Assembly (NCBI GenBank): GCA_028279945.1
Contig: JANQMT010000151.1
Location: forward strand, 1-22,457
Length of the DNA: 22,457 nt
Origin: JAKSCF01 sp028279945
GTDB taxonomy: Bacteria > Bacillota > Clostridia > Peptostreptococcales > JAAYPU01
Direction: 5' to 3'
Shown one piece after another: positions 7,745-14,917 of this stretch. Position 1 is the stretch's first letter. The number at the start of each line of letters is the position of its first letter. The translations under genes and the position numbers were made by a program. The notes beneath the pieces were generated by a model that ran no database searches, had not been told where the DNA came from, and saw only the letters and a program-made list of their open reading frames with translations.

Positions 7745-8708
7745 CAGATAATAATCCTTTCATACTTTCTTTTGTCATAAGCTTGATCCCCGGGTCCAGT
7801 GTACTGGGCACCCATTTATTTCTATTCATATCCCTTAAATAACGTACAGCCACATATCCCATAAATTCAGCATTCTCAAAAATATTGCCATATAATTCGC
7901 CATCGGAAATATAGGCCTCACTGTTATTAAAATCTTCATATCCCATAACCAAAGAATCCTTTTTATTCAAAAGCTTTAACGCACTGGCAGCGGCTACCGT
8001 AATATCCGAGTTCAAACAAAAAAATGCGCTGATTTCAGGTTTATTTTGAATGATTTTTTTTATTTCTTCTACTTCATATAAAAAATTATCATCTGTTAAG
8101 AAAACGGTTTGAGTAGAAACCGTCTTGTATTTATCTGCTATTCTTTTGAATTCTTCAATACGTATATCATAATCCGATTGATTGAACTCATGGCTTAGAA
8201 TACAAATCTCACCCTTACCGTCTATAGCGTTTATCAATTCAGTGGCGGCCATATTCGCTGAGTTCCTGCCTAAGCCGATAAAGCTGTTTCGACGGCTGCT
8301 GGGGCTGTCCACTGAAGCTAAAACCACCGGTATATTTTTTTCAACCGTTTCATTAACCATTTGCGTAAAACCACTATTACCGGCAGGCCAAAGTAAAATA
8401 CCATCTACTTGAGCCAATTGAGCAATTCGAATAATTTCCATCTGTTCATCAATACTGGTTGCTGTGTATACTTCGGTTACAATATTAAACTCCTTATCCG
8501 CTTTATCGATACCTTCTTTTAGTAAGTGTATACTTGTCCCCTTCTCTTCCGGAACAATAGCAATAAAATGATAATCAAATTTTTTCAAGTAAGCCCATGC
8601 AGGCTCTTGACTATTAAATTTATCGTTAAAATCATATATATTAACCAAGGAAATAATAGCACATATCAATGTAAGACAAGCCATTATTTTTATTATCTTT
8701 GAAACCAA
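7737..8708 (-). CDS. membrane-anchored periplasmic-binding-protein-like sugar sensor
   Basis: A 323-residue protein with one N-terminal hydrophobic segment (about 5-22) without a lipobox cysteine, so it is probably held in the membrane by an uncleaved anchor. The rest is a type I periplasmic-binding fold of the ribose/galactose-binding and LacI sensor group: IVPEEKGTSIHLLKEGIDKA, the DGILLWPAGNSGF region, VVLASVDSPSSRRNSFIGLGRNS and NSDITVAAASALK. No ABC sugar permease is nearby. Together with the kinase and YesN regulator it matches the three-component design known from XylFII-LytS-YesN of solventogenic clostridia, where such a protein reports the sugar to the kinase. The start is TTG at 8708-8706 with AAGGAG about 9 bases upstream. 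The ligand cannot be named. Confidence 0.88.
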   Translation of the reverse strand: MVSKIIKIMACLTLICAIISLVNIYDFNDKFNSQEPAWAYLKKFDYHFIAIVPEEKGTSIHLLKEGIDKADKEFNIVTEVYTATSIDEQMEIIRIAQLAQVDGILLWPAGNSGFTQMVNETVEKNIPVVLASVDSPSSRRNSFIGLGRNSANMAATELINAIDGKGEICILSHEFNQSDYDIRIEEFKRIADKYKTVSTQTVFLTDDNFLYEVEEIKKIIQNKPEISAFFCLNSDITVAAASALKLLNKKDSLVMGYEDFNNSEAYISDGELYGNIFENAEFMGYVAVRYLRDMNRNKWVPSTLDPGIKLMTKESMKGLLSDE

Positions 8709-8743
8709 AAATGAACACTCCTTAATATTGCTGATAATAATAA

Positions 8744-8771
8744 TTTATATTATTTAGCAACATAAAGTCAA
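8744..8771 (-). promoter_or_regulatory. predicted promoter of the sensor-kinase-regulator operon
   Basis: TTGACT (8771-8766) and TATAAA (8749-8744) are 16 bp apart and point to the sensor protein gene, which begins about 35 bases further on. The promoter lies directly after the terminator of the ABC operon, so the sensor cluster has its own transcription start. Confidence 0.5.
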
Positions 8772-8800
8772 ATTAAAGAGCTAAGTACCTATAATTGTCA

Positions 8801-8830
8801 AAAAAATTAGGGCGTATGTAATACGCCCTA
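8801..8830 (-). terminator. strong intrinsic terminator of the GntR-ABC operon
   Basis: On the minus strand TAGGGCGTAT pairs perfectly with ATACGCCCTA around a 3-base loop (TAC) and is followed by ATTTTTTT. It begins about 30 bases after the permease stop codon at 8862. Confidence 0.93.
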
Positions 8831-8861
8831 GAAGTACTTTTCAATATGAATGCAGCCAAAC

Positions 8862-9611
8862 TTACAAGTTAATTTTCTTTTCCAATAAATATCCCGATAC
8901 AGCTGTTAATACCAGACCGATAACAATAGAAGTCAGCATGAGTGGTGTTAAAACTTTTAACACCTCACCGGCCGGAGGGATGACCGTCATATGTTCATAT
9001 TTGGAAAGATTCATAATTTCGTAAGGTATAGTATAGATTTTTTCGATCACATAATTCAGTAACAGAAATATTGCAAAGCTGATCAACCCTTTGAATTTTA
9101 CATTTGACAGAACGCTTTTTCTTATGGTTATGGCCGAATAAATAGTTAATAGAAATTGAATGGCAAACAGCAGGGCAGTCATTAATATAATAAATAGATT
9201 CGTTACGATCTGTTGATAGGGTATATCAATATTCCAAAAACTAATTTCAAACAGTTCACCTGGCCCGAAAATCATTAATCCGTTTATAGTCATCGCCAAA
9301 ATAAAGAAAACCAACATTCCCAAGCCCTCTAATAGTGCAGTTATAACCTTTGAAGCGATAATGGCATAACCGCTGTTTGGTGTCATAAATATCATATAGC
9401 CTGTTTTTTTATTGATATCTTGACTATACATCATAACAATATCCACGGCGTAAAGTACAAACAATCCCACAGCTAACAGTCCTGAAAATAGAGGGAATCC
9501 GCTCTCACCAAACCTAATACTTATAGCTATCCCTGCAATTATCGTTGTAATGCAAACAACCATAAACATTCTATATTTTCTTATAAACTCATATTTAATC
9601 AGATCAAACAT
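8862..9611 (-). CDS. ABC transporter membrane subunit (YtrC/D-like, ABC-2 type)
   Basis: A 249-residue integral membrane protein with about six hydrophobic segments (roughly 17-34, 40-62, 85-112, 135-163, 172-192 and 218-243), lacking the EAA loop of importers. It starts 3 bases after the ATPase stop codon; its GGAGG lies within the last ATPase codons, so the two are translationally coupled. The pairing with a small GntR regulator and an ATPase is the layout of YtrA-type operons in Firmicutes, which are commonly linked to export or to cell-envelope stress and peptide antibiotics. The sequence gives no substrate. The short cytoplasmic stretch MYSQDINKKTGYMIFMTPNS between segments 2 and 3 is the usual coupling region of this permease type. 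Confidence 0.8.
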   Translation of the reverse strand: MFDLIKYEFIRKYRMFMVVCITTIIAGIAISIRFGESGFPLFSGLLAVGLFVLYAVDIVMMYSQDINKKTGYMIFMTPNSGYAIIASKVITALLEGLGMLVFFILAMTINGLMIFGPGELFEISFWNIDIPYQQIVTNLFIILMTALLFAIQFLLTIYSAITIRKSVLSNVKFKGLISFAIFLLLNYVIEKIYTIPYEIMNLSKYEHMTVIPPAGEVLKVLTPLMLTSIVIGLVLTAVSGYLLEKKINL

Positions 9612-9614
9612 TTC

Positions 9615-10307
9615 TTAGTAAACCTCCTTATACAGCCCTTCAATTGATTTTCCTTTTTCGGAACGAATCTTCTCTGCATCTCCTTGAAGTTCAATCATCC
9701 CATTCTTCAAAAAAATCACTTCATCCAAACAAGTTTCCAATTCACTAACCAAATGACTGGATATAATGATGACTTTATTTTCGTTTATGATTTCTGTAAT
9801 CGTGTTCAACACCATTTCTCTGGATATAGGATCCAATCCATTTAATGGCTCATCAAATAGGTAAATCAATGCATTTCTTGAAATCGCCAAAGCAACTTTT
9901 AACCTGCCTTTTAATCCGGTGGAAAGTTCTGATACTTTGTTTTCCATATTTATTTCAAGCTTTTTAATCAGCTCCTTTGATTTTTCAAAATTAAAATCCG
10001 GATACATATCTTTGTAGTACTTCATAATGGATTTTACTTTCATCCAAGGATATAAAAAGTCTTCCGTAGGCATAAATACAACGTCTTTTTTTGTTTTATA
10101 AGATACTGATATTCCGTTTACCAATACTTCTCCCGATGTCTGCTTGTGCAACCCTGCTATTACCTTCATTAGAGTTGTTTTACCGCTTCCATTAGGTCCT
10201 AACAGTCCGTATATTTTTTCTTTTTCAAACTCAATAGAAACATCCTTTAATGCCACTTTATTAAAATACTTTTTCGTCAAGCGGTCTGCCTTTAAAATAT
10301 ATTCCAT
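9615..10307 (-). CDS. ABC transporter ATP-binding protein
   Basis: A 230-residue nucleotide-binding subunit. Walker A is GPNGSGKT (residues 37-44), Walker B is LIYLFDEP with D152/E153, the D-loop is NGLDP and the H-loop is SSHL (His185). The signature is LSTGLKGR instead of LSGGQ. That variation is common among GntR-linked export-type ATPases; Gly131 is kept, so the protein should still hydrolyse ATP. It lies 24 bases after the GntR gene and 3 bases before the permease gene. It would energise the six-segment permease as a homodimer. Function beyond that (export, or resistance to an envelope-active compound) is inference from the operon type. Confidence 0.93.
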   Translation of the reverse strand: MEYILKADRLTKKYFNKVALKDVSIEFEKEKIYGLLGPNGSGKTTLMKVIAGLHKQTSGEVLVNGISVSYKTKKDVVFMPTEDFLYPWMKVKSIMKYYKDMYPDFNFEKSKELIKKLEINMENKVSELSTGLKGRLKVALAISRNALIYLFDEPLNGLDPISREMVLNTITEIINENKVIIISSHLVSELETCLDEVIFLKNGMIELQGDAEKIRSEKGKSIEGLYKEVY

Positions 10308-10331
10308 ATCGAAAACCTCCTTTATGGTTAT

Positions 10332-10691
10332 TTACTCTTTATCTTTTTTGGTTAAGATGAGCTTTACCATCTCATCATATGGCATTCCCAGTTTCTTCAT
10401 ACCTTCAACAAAATCATCTATTAATTGATTTGCCATTTCATTTTTTATTGTATCTACAACATCGTTGGATTCTGTAATAAATGTGCCCAGTCCTCGTTTT
10501 GTAAAACATAAATTTAAAAGCTCCATCTCTTTGTATACTCTAGATGCTGTATTGGGATTAATCCCCAACTCTTTTGCCAAATCGCGTGTAGAAGGCATCT
10601 TATCCCCAGGATTCAGTTCACCGGTTATAATATCTGTCTTTATCTTATTAATGACTTGCAGATAAATCGGAGTGCTGTTATCAAAATTCAT
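10332..10691 (-). CDS. GntR-family regulator, YtrA subfamily
   Basis: A 119-residue repressor-type protein. The winged helix covers about residues 8-75 (IYLQVINKIKTDIITGELNPG, then LAKELGINPNTASRVYKEME and a GLGTF wing). Only a short helical tail of about 40 residues follows for dimerisation. That lack of a large effector domain defines the YtrA subfamily. Start codon ATG with GGGAGGAGG upstream. It is first in an operon with an ABC ATPase and permease, and its own promoter carries two copies of a palindromic decamer, so it very probably represses itself and the transporter until a signal releases it. Confidence 0.92.
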   Translation of the reverse strand: MNFDNSTPIYLQVINKIKTDIITGELNPGDKMPSTRDLAKELGINPNTASRVYKEMELLNLCFTKRGLGTFITESNDVVDTIKNEMANQLIDDFVEGMKKLGMPYDEMVKLILTKKDKE

Positions 10692-10716
10692 AGAATCCTC
10701 CTCCCGTACTCTTCTC

Positions 10717-10760
10717 TAGTGCACTATGTATATAGTACACTATGTTTCTCGTTCTGTAAA
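10717..10760 (-). promoter_or_regulatory. promoter with tandem operator motifs for the YtrA-type regulator
   Basis: A -35 TTTACA (10760-10755), 17-bp spacer and -10 TACTAT (10737-10732) precede the GntR gene. Two related palindromic decamers lie over and just after the -10: TAGTGCACTA (10717-10726, perfect) and TAGTACACTA (10733-10742, one mismatch in symmetry). They start 16 bp apart, about one and a half helix turns, fitting a dimer-binding operator that blocks polymerase. Confidence 0.75.
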
Positions 10761-10982
10761 GATCTTTTTTATTATTTCTAATTACTTATTTTTTTATTAT
10801 CCAAAATTAATAAAGGAAAAAGAGCATCAAAAAAGCCAACTCCTGTTAACTTCTTGATTAAATCCTCAATTATTTATTTAATTTATGGACCACTAAATCA
10901 GATTATCGAAAAATGTTAGAAAATTTAGATGGTAGATGGGCTATAAAAATCGTGAACAAACAGGACGTTTGTTAGCAAACTG

Positions 10983-11000
10983 TAGGTAGTATGATGTATA
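10983..11000. repeat. dispersed 18-bp repeat, copy 2
   Basis: Identical over 18 bases to 1238-1255 and in the same orientation, with further partial similarity on both sides. It sits 12 bases before a strong hairpin. Confidence 0.6.
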
Positions 11001-11011
11001 GGAATACAGGT

Positions 11012-11045
11012 TTTAGGTGGCATCTAGCGCAGGATGCCACCTAAA
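11012..11045. repeat. strong 13-bp hairpin without U-run
   Basis: TTTAGGTGGCATC (11012-11024) is the exact reverse complement of GATGCCACCTAAA (11033-11045), with an 8-base loop TAGCGCAG. It lies about 70 bases after the stop codon of the Cys-rich gene. Neither strand shows a T-run, so it could be a 3'-end stabiliser, a REP-like element or a remnant of a small mobile repeat. Confidence 0.65.
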
Positions 11046-11113
11046 GGTTTAAAGGCAGGTATTTTAATGGTTGAGGTGTTCATTTAGGTGTAAACGTTTT
11101 GCCACTTTAACGA

Positions 11114-11539
11114 TTATTGGCAGCAACATTTACATTTTTTACTGTCCACGTGAGTTAAAAAGACTAAATTCGCTACTAATAGGCACAGCTCCGTATTAAT
11201 TCTTCCGACTATATTCAAAACATTACATATTTCATTACCATTGCAGCAAGGATTTGTATGAATCAATACTTCAATTAAACTTATTGCTACATCGGCATTG
11301 ATTTTAGCAGTATTTAATACATCAAAATAGTTGGAATATCCAGCATTTATTTCTCGAAATACCAATTGGTTTAGAGTATCTCTTACGGTACTTAGGTTTA
11401 ACTTTAATTCTACAAATTGTTGTAATGGGTAAGCTTCACAGCTGCAAAAATCATCAACGCTGATAAGTTCATTCAGTTTTTTGAATGCAGATTCCACGTC
11501 ATTTAACAACTCATTAAAAATTAATTTGTTTTTGTTCAT
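11114..11539 (-). CDS. Cys-rich hypothetical protein, 141 aa
   Basis: I do not recognise this family. The protein has no signal peptide. The first 100 residues look mainly helical and amphipathic (LNDVESAFKKLNELI, LQQFVELKLNLSTVRDTLNQL, AKINADVAISLIEVLI). It carries ten cysteines in clusters: CSC at about 32-34, CC near 98, single Cys near 104 and 118, and a tail KKCKCCCQ at the very end. Such pairs suggest metal binding or disulfide or thiol chemistry, but no known metal motif fits. Ribosome binding site AGGAGG lies 11 bases before the ATG. It stands alone between two operons with long spacers on both sides. Its intact frame and good ribosome binding site argue that it is a real gene. Confidence 0.7.
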   Translation of the reverse strand: MNKNKLIFNELLNDVESAFKKLNELISVDDFCSCEAYPLQQFVELKLNLSTVRDTLNQLVFREINAGYSNYFDVLNTAKINADVAISLIEVLIHTNPCCNGNEICNVLNIVGRINTELCLLVANLVFLTHVDSKKCKCCCQ

Positions 11540-11863
11540 TCCTCTGGATACCTCCTATCTTTCTGAGTTAACCGGCATCATGTTTTGAACCTGATTGAAT
11601 AAATACTTTTCATTTTGTACTATGCTCTATTATTCCTTGTTTCGACATTATTTTATCTTTTTCTCTCGATATAATATATGTATGTATCCTTCATAATGAC
11701 ACTAAAAAAACCCTCTATAAAAAGAATTTTTAAAAAAAATAATACGTATTTGTTCAGCAAGTCCTAAAGATATCTGCAATATTTGTATAGTTGAATAATG
11801 CCAACCCTCAAAACTGAAGGTTGGCATATATCGAAGGATATTGTGGGTACATGAAAACTTATG
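11540..11863. other. 324-bp spacer upstream of the Cys-rich gene
   Basis: The right end holds the hairpin that closes the TAXI operon (11798-11827). The rest is AT-rich with A- and T-runs and must contain the promoter of the Cys-rich gene. I find no pair of good -35 and -10 boxes for it on the minus strand. Confidence 0.5.
11798..11827 (-). terminator. terminator-like hairpin after the TAXI solute-binding gene
   Basis: ATGCCAACCTTCA pairs with TGAGGGTTGGCAT over 13 bp (one G-U) with a 4-base loop on the minus strand, about 35 bases after the stop codon. The following TTATTC is only weakly T-rich, so termination may be partial or the hairpin may protect the 3' end. Confidence 0.65.
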
Positions 11864-12802
11864 TTATTTTTTCACTTCATCAGCGTACTTTTGTGCACCA
11901 GGATGTAGCGGAATAACAGTTTCTAAAACAGTTTCCGGAATCATCTGATTAGAGGTCTCATTAATCTTATACATACTCTCCAGGTTACCATAAAGAGCTT
12001 TAGTAATTTCGTATACATCATCCTCTGGTATATCATTGTTTACAACAAGCATGTTTCTGACACCAACCATACTAATATCAGCTGCTGATTTATATACGTT
12101 AGCAGGAACTACAATATTAGAGTAAGCAGGATTATCAGCTAATAATTCAGCCATAATATCATCACCTAATTCTATAAATACCAAATCACTTGTGGTTGAG
12201 GCTTCTAGAACAGCTCCTGCTGGATATCCGCTTAGCGCTATTGCAGCGTCTACATTACCATCTGACAATTGAGAGAAACCATCAGAATATGACAAATAAC
12301 TAGATTCAATATCTTCAATAGTCATATCATAATATTCTGACATAACTTCAAGCATAGCAATAGAACCACCACCAGCAGGTCCAGCCGCTAATCTTTTACC
12401 TTTAAGGTCTGCAATTGTCTCAATTCCAGAACCTTCAGTAGTTACGATATGAAGAACACTGGGATGAAGGTTACCGATAGCAGATATATTCAATTGTTTT
12501 TCGTATGGGCCTGTCCCATTGATAGCATGGATCGCTAAATTAGCATTAGTAATGCCTATACTAGCTTCGCCAGAATCAACTAATCTTGGGTTCTCAACGG
12601 AACCGTTAGATACTTCGGCAGTTAATTCAACAACATCTGTATTATCATTAACTACTGTTGCAACAGCTTGTCCCATAGGATAGAATGCTCCACCAACACT
12701 TGCTGTAGCTAGATTATAAAGTGTGGGTTGTGTAGTCTGGGAACTACAACCTGCTAATGTAACCATCATTAGCACCATAACCATACTTAATAATTTTTTC
12801 AT
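11864..12802 (-). CDS. TRAP-TAXI solute-binding lipoprotein
   Basis: A 312-residue extracellular receptor. The signal peptide ends in lipobox LAGC, so Cys19 is lipidated. The body matches the TAXI family: LATASVGGAFYPMGQAVATVVN near the start, GEASIGITNANLA, and GKRLAAGPAGGGSIAMLEVM. TAXI proteins feed fused TRAP permeases, often with glutamate, 2-oxoglutarate or related carboxylates in the few studied cases. The matching permease is encoded three genes upstream in the same operon; two metabolic genes separate them. Start ATG with GGAGAG upstream. It is the last gene before a terminator-like hairpin. The ligand is unknown; the operon enzymes point to a carboxylic acid (inference). Confidence 0.94.
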   Translation of the reverse strand: MKKLLSMVMVLMMVTLAGCSSQTTQPTLYNLATASVGGAFYPMGQAVATVVNDNTDVVELTAEVSNGSVENPRLVDSGEASIGITNANLAIHAINGTGPYEKQLNISAIGNLHPSVLHIVTTEGSGIETIADLKGKRLAAGPAGGGSIAMLEVMSEYYDMTIEDIESSYLSYSDGFSQLSDGNVDAAIALSGYPAGAVLEASTTSDLVFIELGDDIMAELLADNPAYSNIVVPANVYKSAADISMVGVRNMLVVNNDIPEDDVYEITKALYGNLESMYKINETSNQMIPETVLETVIPLHPGAQKYADEVKK

Positions 12803-12825
12803 TTCTCTCTCCTTAATTTTTTTTA

Positions 12826-13707
12826 TTATAAACCCAACAATTTAGCTGGATTTACTCTAATCATGTAATCTATTTCTTCCCTTGTTATTCCAAAATGCAT
12901 AAGTATACTGCAATAAACTCTTAATCCTTCTGAAGGAGAAGGATGAATGACTTGCCCATAATCGGTAATAAGAATACAATTTTCAGCTCCAATCACCTTT
13001 ATTACATCAACTATTTCCTTTGGATGCTGTCCACCGTTTTGCATTGAACATACGCCATATGCCATAGAAATAAATGCGCCAAGACTAACAAGTTCCTTGA
13101 GTACATCAATAGTGAAATCCTCAAACCAAGCATTGGCATGGGTAACTTCTAGTTTAGTAAAACCTCTTGCTTTACATGCCTTAGCAAGAGCTAGGGATTC
13201 CTTGGGTGATATATGACCGGTGCCTAAAATAGCATCATATTTCTTGCAAATATCAATGATTTTCAATACATCTTTTTTAATATTATCCTTTTCATCTAAG
13301 ATGCATAGTCCTTTTCTATCATGTCCAAACACAGAACCGTCAATATAGTGTCCAATCCAGTGGCTTTCCTTAGCCTTATCTATTGCATACTGAGCATCAA
13401 CAGTAGGCAACCAAAACATTTTACCCCCGGATTTAGCAATTGCCTCGACGTTCCTGGGATTAAATCTACCATTACAATCGTTTAAAGCAGCACCTCCAAA
13501 TACTCTGATATCTTCAATTTGAGTATCTGCTTCGTGGGCAGCAGTAGCAGATTGCATTAGGTGTCCTTTAATAATAATTGCTTTCATTCCAACAGCCTTT
13601 GCTTCTTTTGCCAGTTTCATGGCATCACCGTATCTTGGCGTATAGTCAGGGCCAACATGGATGTGCATATCTATTGCATCTCTTAAGATGTCATTATTTG
13701 CAAACAT
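12826..13707 (-). CDS. DUF6282-like metal-dependent hydrolase of amidohydrolase type
   Basis: A 293-residue cytosolic protein resembling the DUF6282 group, TIM-barrel proteins related to amidohydrolases with no settled function. Visible metal-site candidates, in order, are DMHIHVGPD (His15, His17), Lys47/His49 in IIIKGH, the GTGHIS histidine, the EVTHA histidine and the aspartate in LITDYG. That order (HxH, Lys, His, His, Asp) is the amidohydrolase pattern. The ribosome binding site AGGAGGG is close to the ATG. It begins 10 bases after the DRE-TIM enzyme gene and is followed by the TAXI receptor gene. A role in opening or hydrolysing the imported compound or its product is an inference from the operon; the substrate is unknown. 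Confidence 0.8.
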   Translation of the reverse strand: MFANNDILRDAIDMHIHVGPDYTPRYGDAMKLAKEAKAVGMKAIIIKGHLMQSATAAHEADTQIEDIRVFGGAALNDCNGRFNPRNVEAIAKSGGKMFWLPTVDAQYAIDKAKESHWIGHYIDGSVFGHDRKGLCILDEKDNIKKDVLKIIDICKKYDAILGTGHISPKESLALAKACKARGFTKLEVTHANAWFEDFTIDVLKELVSLGAFISMAYGVCSMQNGGQHPKEIVDVIKVIGAENCILITDYGQVIHPSPSEGLRVYCSILMHFGITREEIDYMIRVNPAKLLGL

Positions 13708-13717
13708 TTTATCCCTC

Positions 13718-14917
13718 CTATATATATTTTTTAAGTATCTCTAAAAACTCTTCATTGGTAACATTACGCTTCATATCAGTTCCAAATTGTTTAACATCCC
13801 CAAGGATTGCTTTTTTCTTGTCAAGATCATCCAGTATAATATTATTGTCTTTAAGAACTATCTCAATTGATGCTATTCCACTCTTCTTACCTAGAACCAT
13901 TTTAGAGTTCTTGCCATAGTAGGAAGGGTTAGTAGCAAACATGGTAAGTGGTGAATTGAATAGGCATTCAACACCAATTCCTGACTCTCTAATGTAATTT
14001 GCGGTACCAAGAATAGGTTTATTCACAGCAAGTTTAAAGCCGCTTGCTTTTTGTACAAAATCACATGCTTCAATTAACTTTCTTAGATCTATTCCAAGAT
14101 CAACTCCATATAACATTTTCATAACTGCAACTATTTCTTCAATGGAAGCATTGCCTGTTCTCTCTCCCATTCCATTAACACAACCGTGAACCGTGTTAAA
14201 ACCATTTAATATAGCATGTATGCTATTGGCAACACCAAGACCGAAGTCGTTATGAGTGTGAAATTCTAATTCTAAATCACATTCTGATCTGAACTTATTC
14301 ATGAGGTAATCAAGACCAATACGGTTAACACAACCCATCGTATCAACGATACCAATAGAGTCAGGAGAAACATTAGCAGTGACTGCTGAAATAAGTTTAG
14401 TCAAATCATCTTCATCTGCACGGGTAGTATCATAAGGAAAGAAAACGGTATAAAGCCCTAATTGTTTAGCTCTTTCAATGGTTTTCAAACTTTTCTCTAT
14501 TACATTATCTACCGTCCACCCGAATTGATTTTCAAGTTTAGGCTTACCTATAGGCACTTCAATTACAACACCATCCACACCGCAATCATTACATAATTCT
14601 ATATCCCCGATTGTGGCTCTAGCAAAGGCAAGAATTTCAGATTTATAACCTCTTTTTTTGATTTCTTCAATCGCATCCCTATCATCTTTAGATACTGCAG
14701 GCATTCCTGCCTCTATGCGATGAATCCCGGCTTCTGATAATAGTCGTGCAATTTCTACCTTTTCATCTTTTCTAAACACAACTCCGGGTGTTTGCTCTCC
14801 ATCTCTTAATGTTGCATCATGGATTTTAAAATCCTTTGCAATTTTTTTTGTAATACCATCGTGTTTAAAATTATATTCCGATACTAGCCAATTATCATTT
14901 TTCCATATTTTACTCAT
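13718..14917 (-). CDS. DRE-TIM enzyme of the isopropylmalate/homocitrate/citramalate synthase family
   Basis: A 399-residue cytosolic enzyme. The opening HDATLRDGEQTPG gives the catalytic Arg38 and metal ligand Asp39. The second metal motif is EFHTHNDFG (His220, His222), and VNGMGERTGNAS is the usual glycine-rich loop. The family condenses acetyl-CoA with a 2-oxo acid; some relatives cleave instead. The protein lacks the long C-terminal LeuA regulatory domain (about 510 residues in LeuA), so it resembles the shorter homocitrate/citramalate type. It is not next to leucine or nitrogen-fixation genes. Instead its ATG overlaps the TRAP permease stop by 4 bases (ATGA) and a DUF6282 gene follows. 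That makes a role in metabolism of the imported acid more likely than amino acid synthesis (inference). Confidence 0.88.
   Translation of the reverse strand: MSKIWKNDNWLVSEYNFKHDGITKKIAKDFKIHDATLRDGEQTPGVVFRKDEKVEIARLLSEAGIHRIEAGMPAVSKDDRDAIEEIKKRGYKSEILAFARATIGDIELCNDCGVDGVVIEVPIGKPKLENQFGWTVDNVIEKSLKTIERAKQLGLYTVFFPYDTTRADEDDLTKLISAVTANVSPDSIGIVDTMGCVNRIGLDYLMNKFRSECDLELEFHTHNDFGLGVANSIHAILNGFNTVHGCVNGMGERTGNASIEEIVAVMKMLYGVDLGIDLRKLIEACDFVQKASGFKLAVNKPILGTANYIRESGIGVECLFNSPLTMFATNPSYYGKNSKMVLGKKSGIASIEIVLKDNNIILDDLDKKKAILGDVKQFGTDMKRNVTNEEFLEILKKYI

Larger units (their letters stand above)
10761..11113. other. non-coding stretch between the ABC operon and the Cys-rich gene
   Basis: About 350 bp without a convincing gene. 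It holds an AT-rich part (10761-10910), a short inverted repeat AACAAAC/GTTTGTT (10955-10973), the second copy of the 18-bp repeat and a 13-bp hairpin. A 20-codon plus-strand reading frame at 10913-10975 has no ribosome binding site that I accept. No T-run terminator is visible for the Cys-rich gene. Confidence 0.5.

Noticed and set aside
10913..10975. Plus-strand 20-codon frame (starts MLENLDGRWA) in the non-coding stretch
   Set aside because: No acceptable ribosome binding site, very short, and no partner gene. Upstream in-frame codons extend it only to about 36 codons without a start. It could be a gene relic but cannot be supported.
11091..11104. cre-like sequence TGTAAACGTTTTGC
   Set aside because: It misses the final CA of the catabolite-control consensus and lies behind the Cys-rich gene, not at a promoter.
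11641..11720. Possible sporulation-type promoter (CATACATA motif) before the Cys-rich gene
   Set aside because: The -10 resemblance is partial and no matching -35 at the right distance is clear; calling it would be guesswork.
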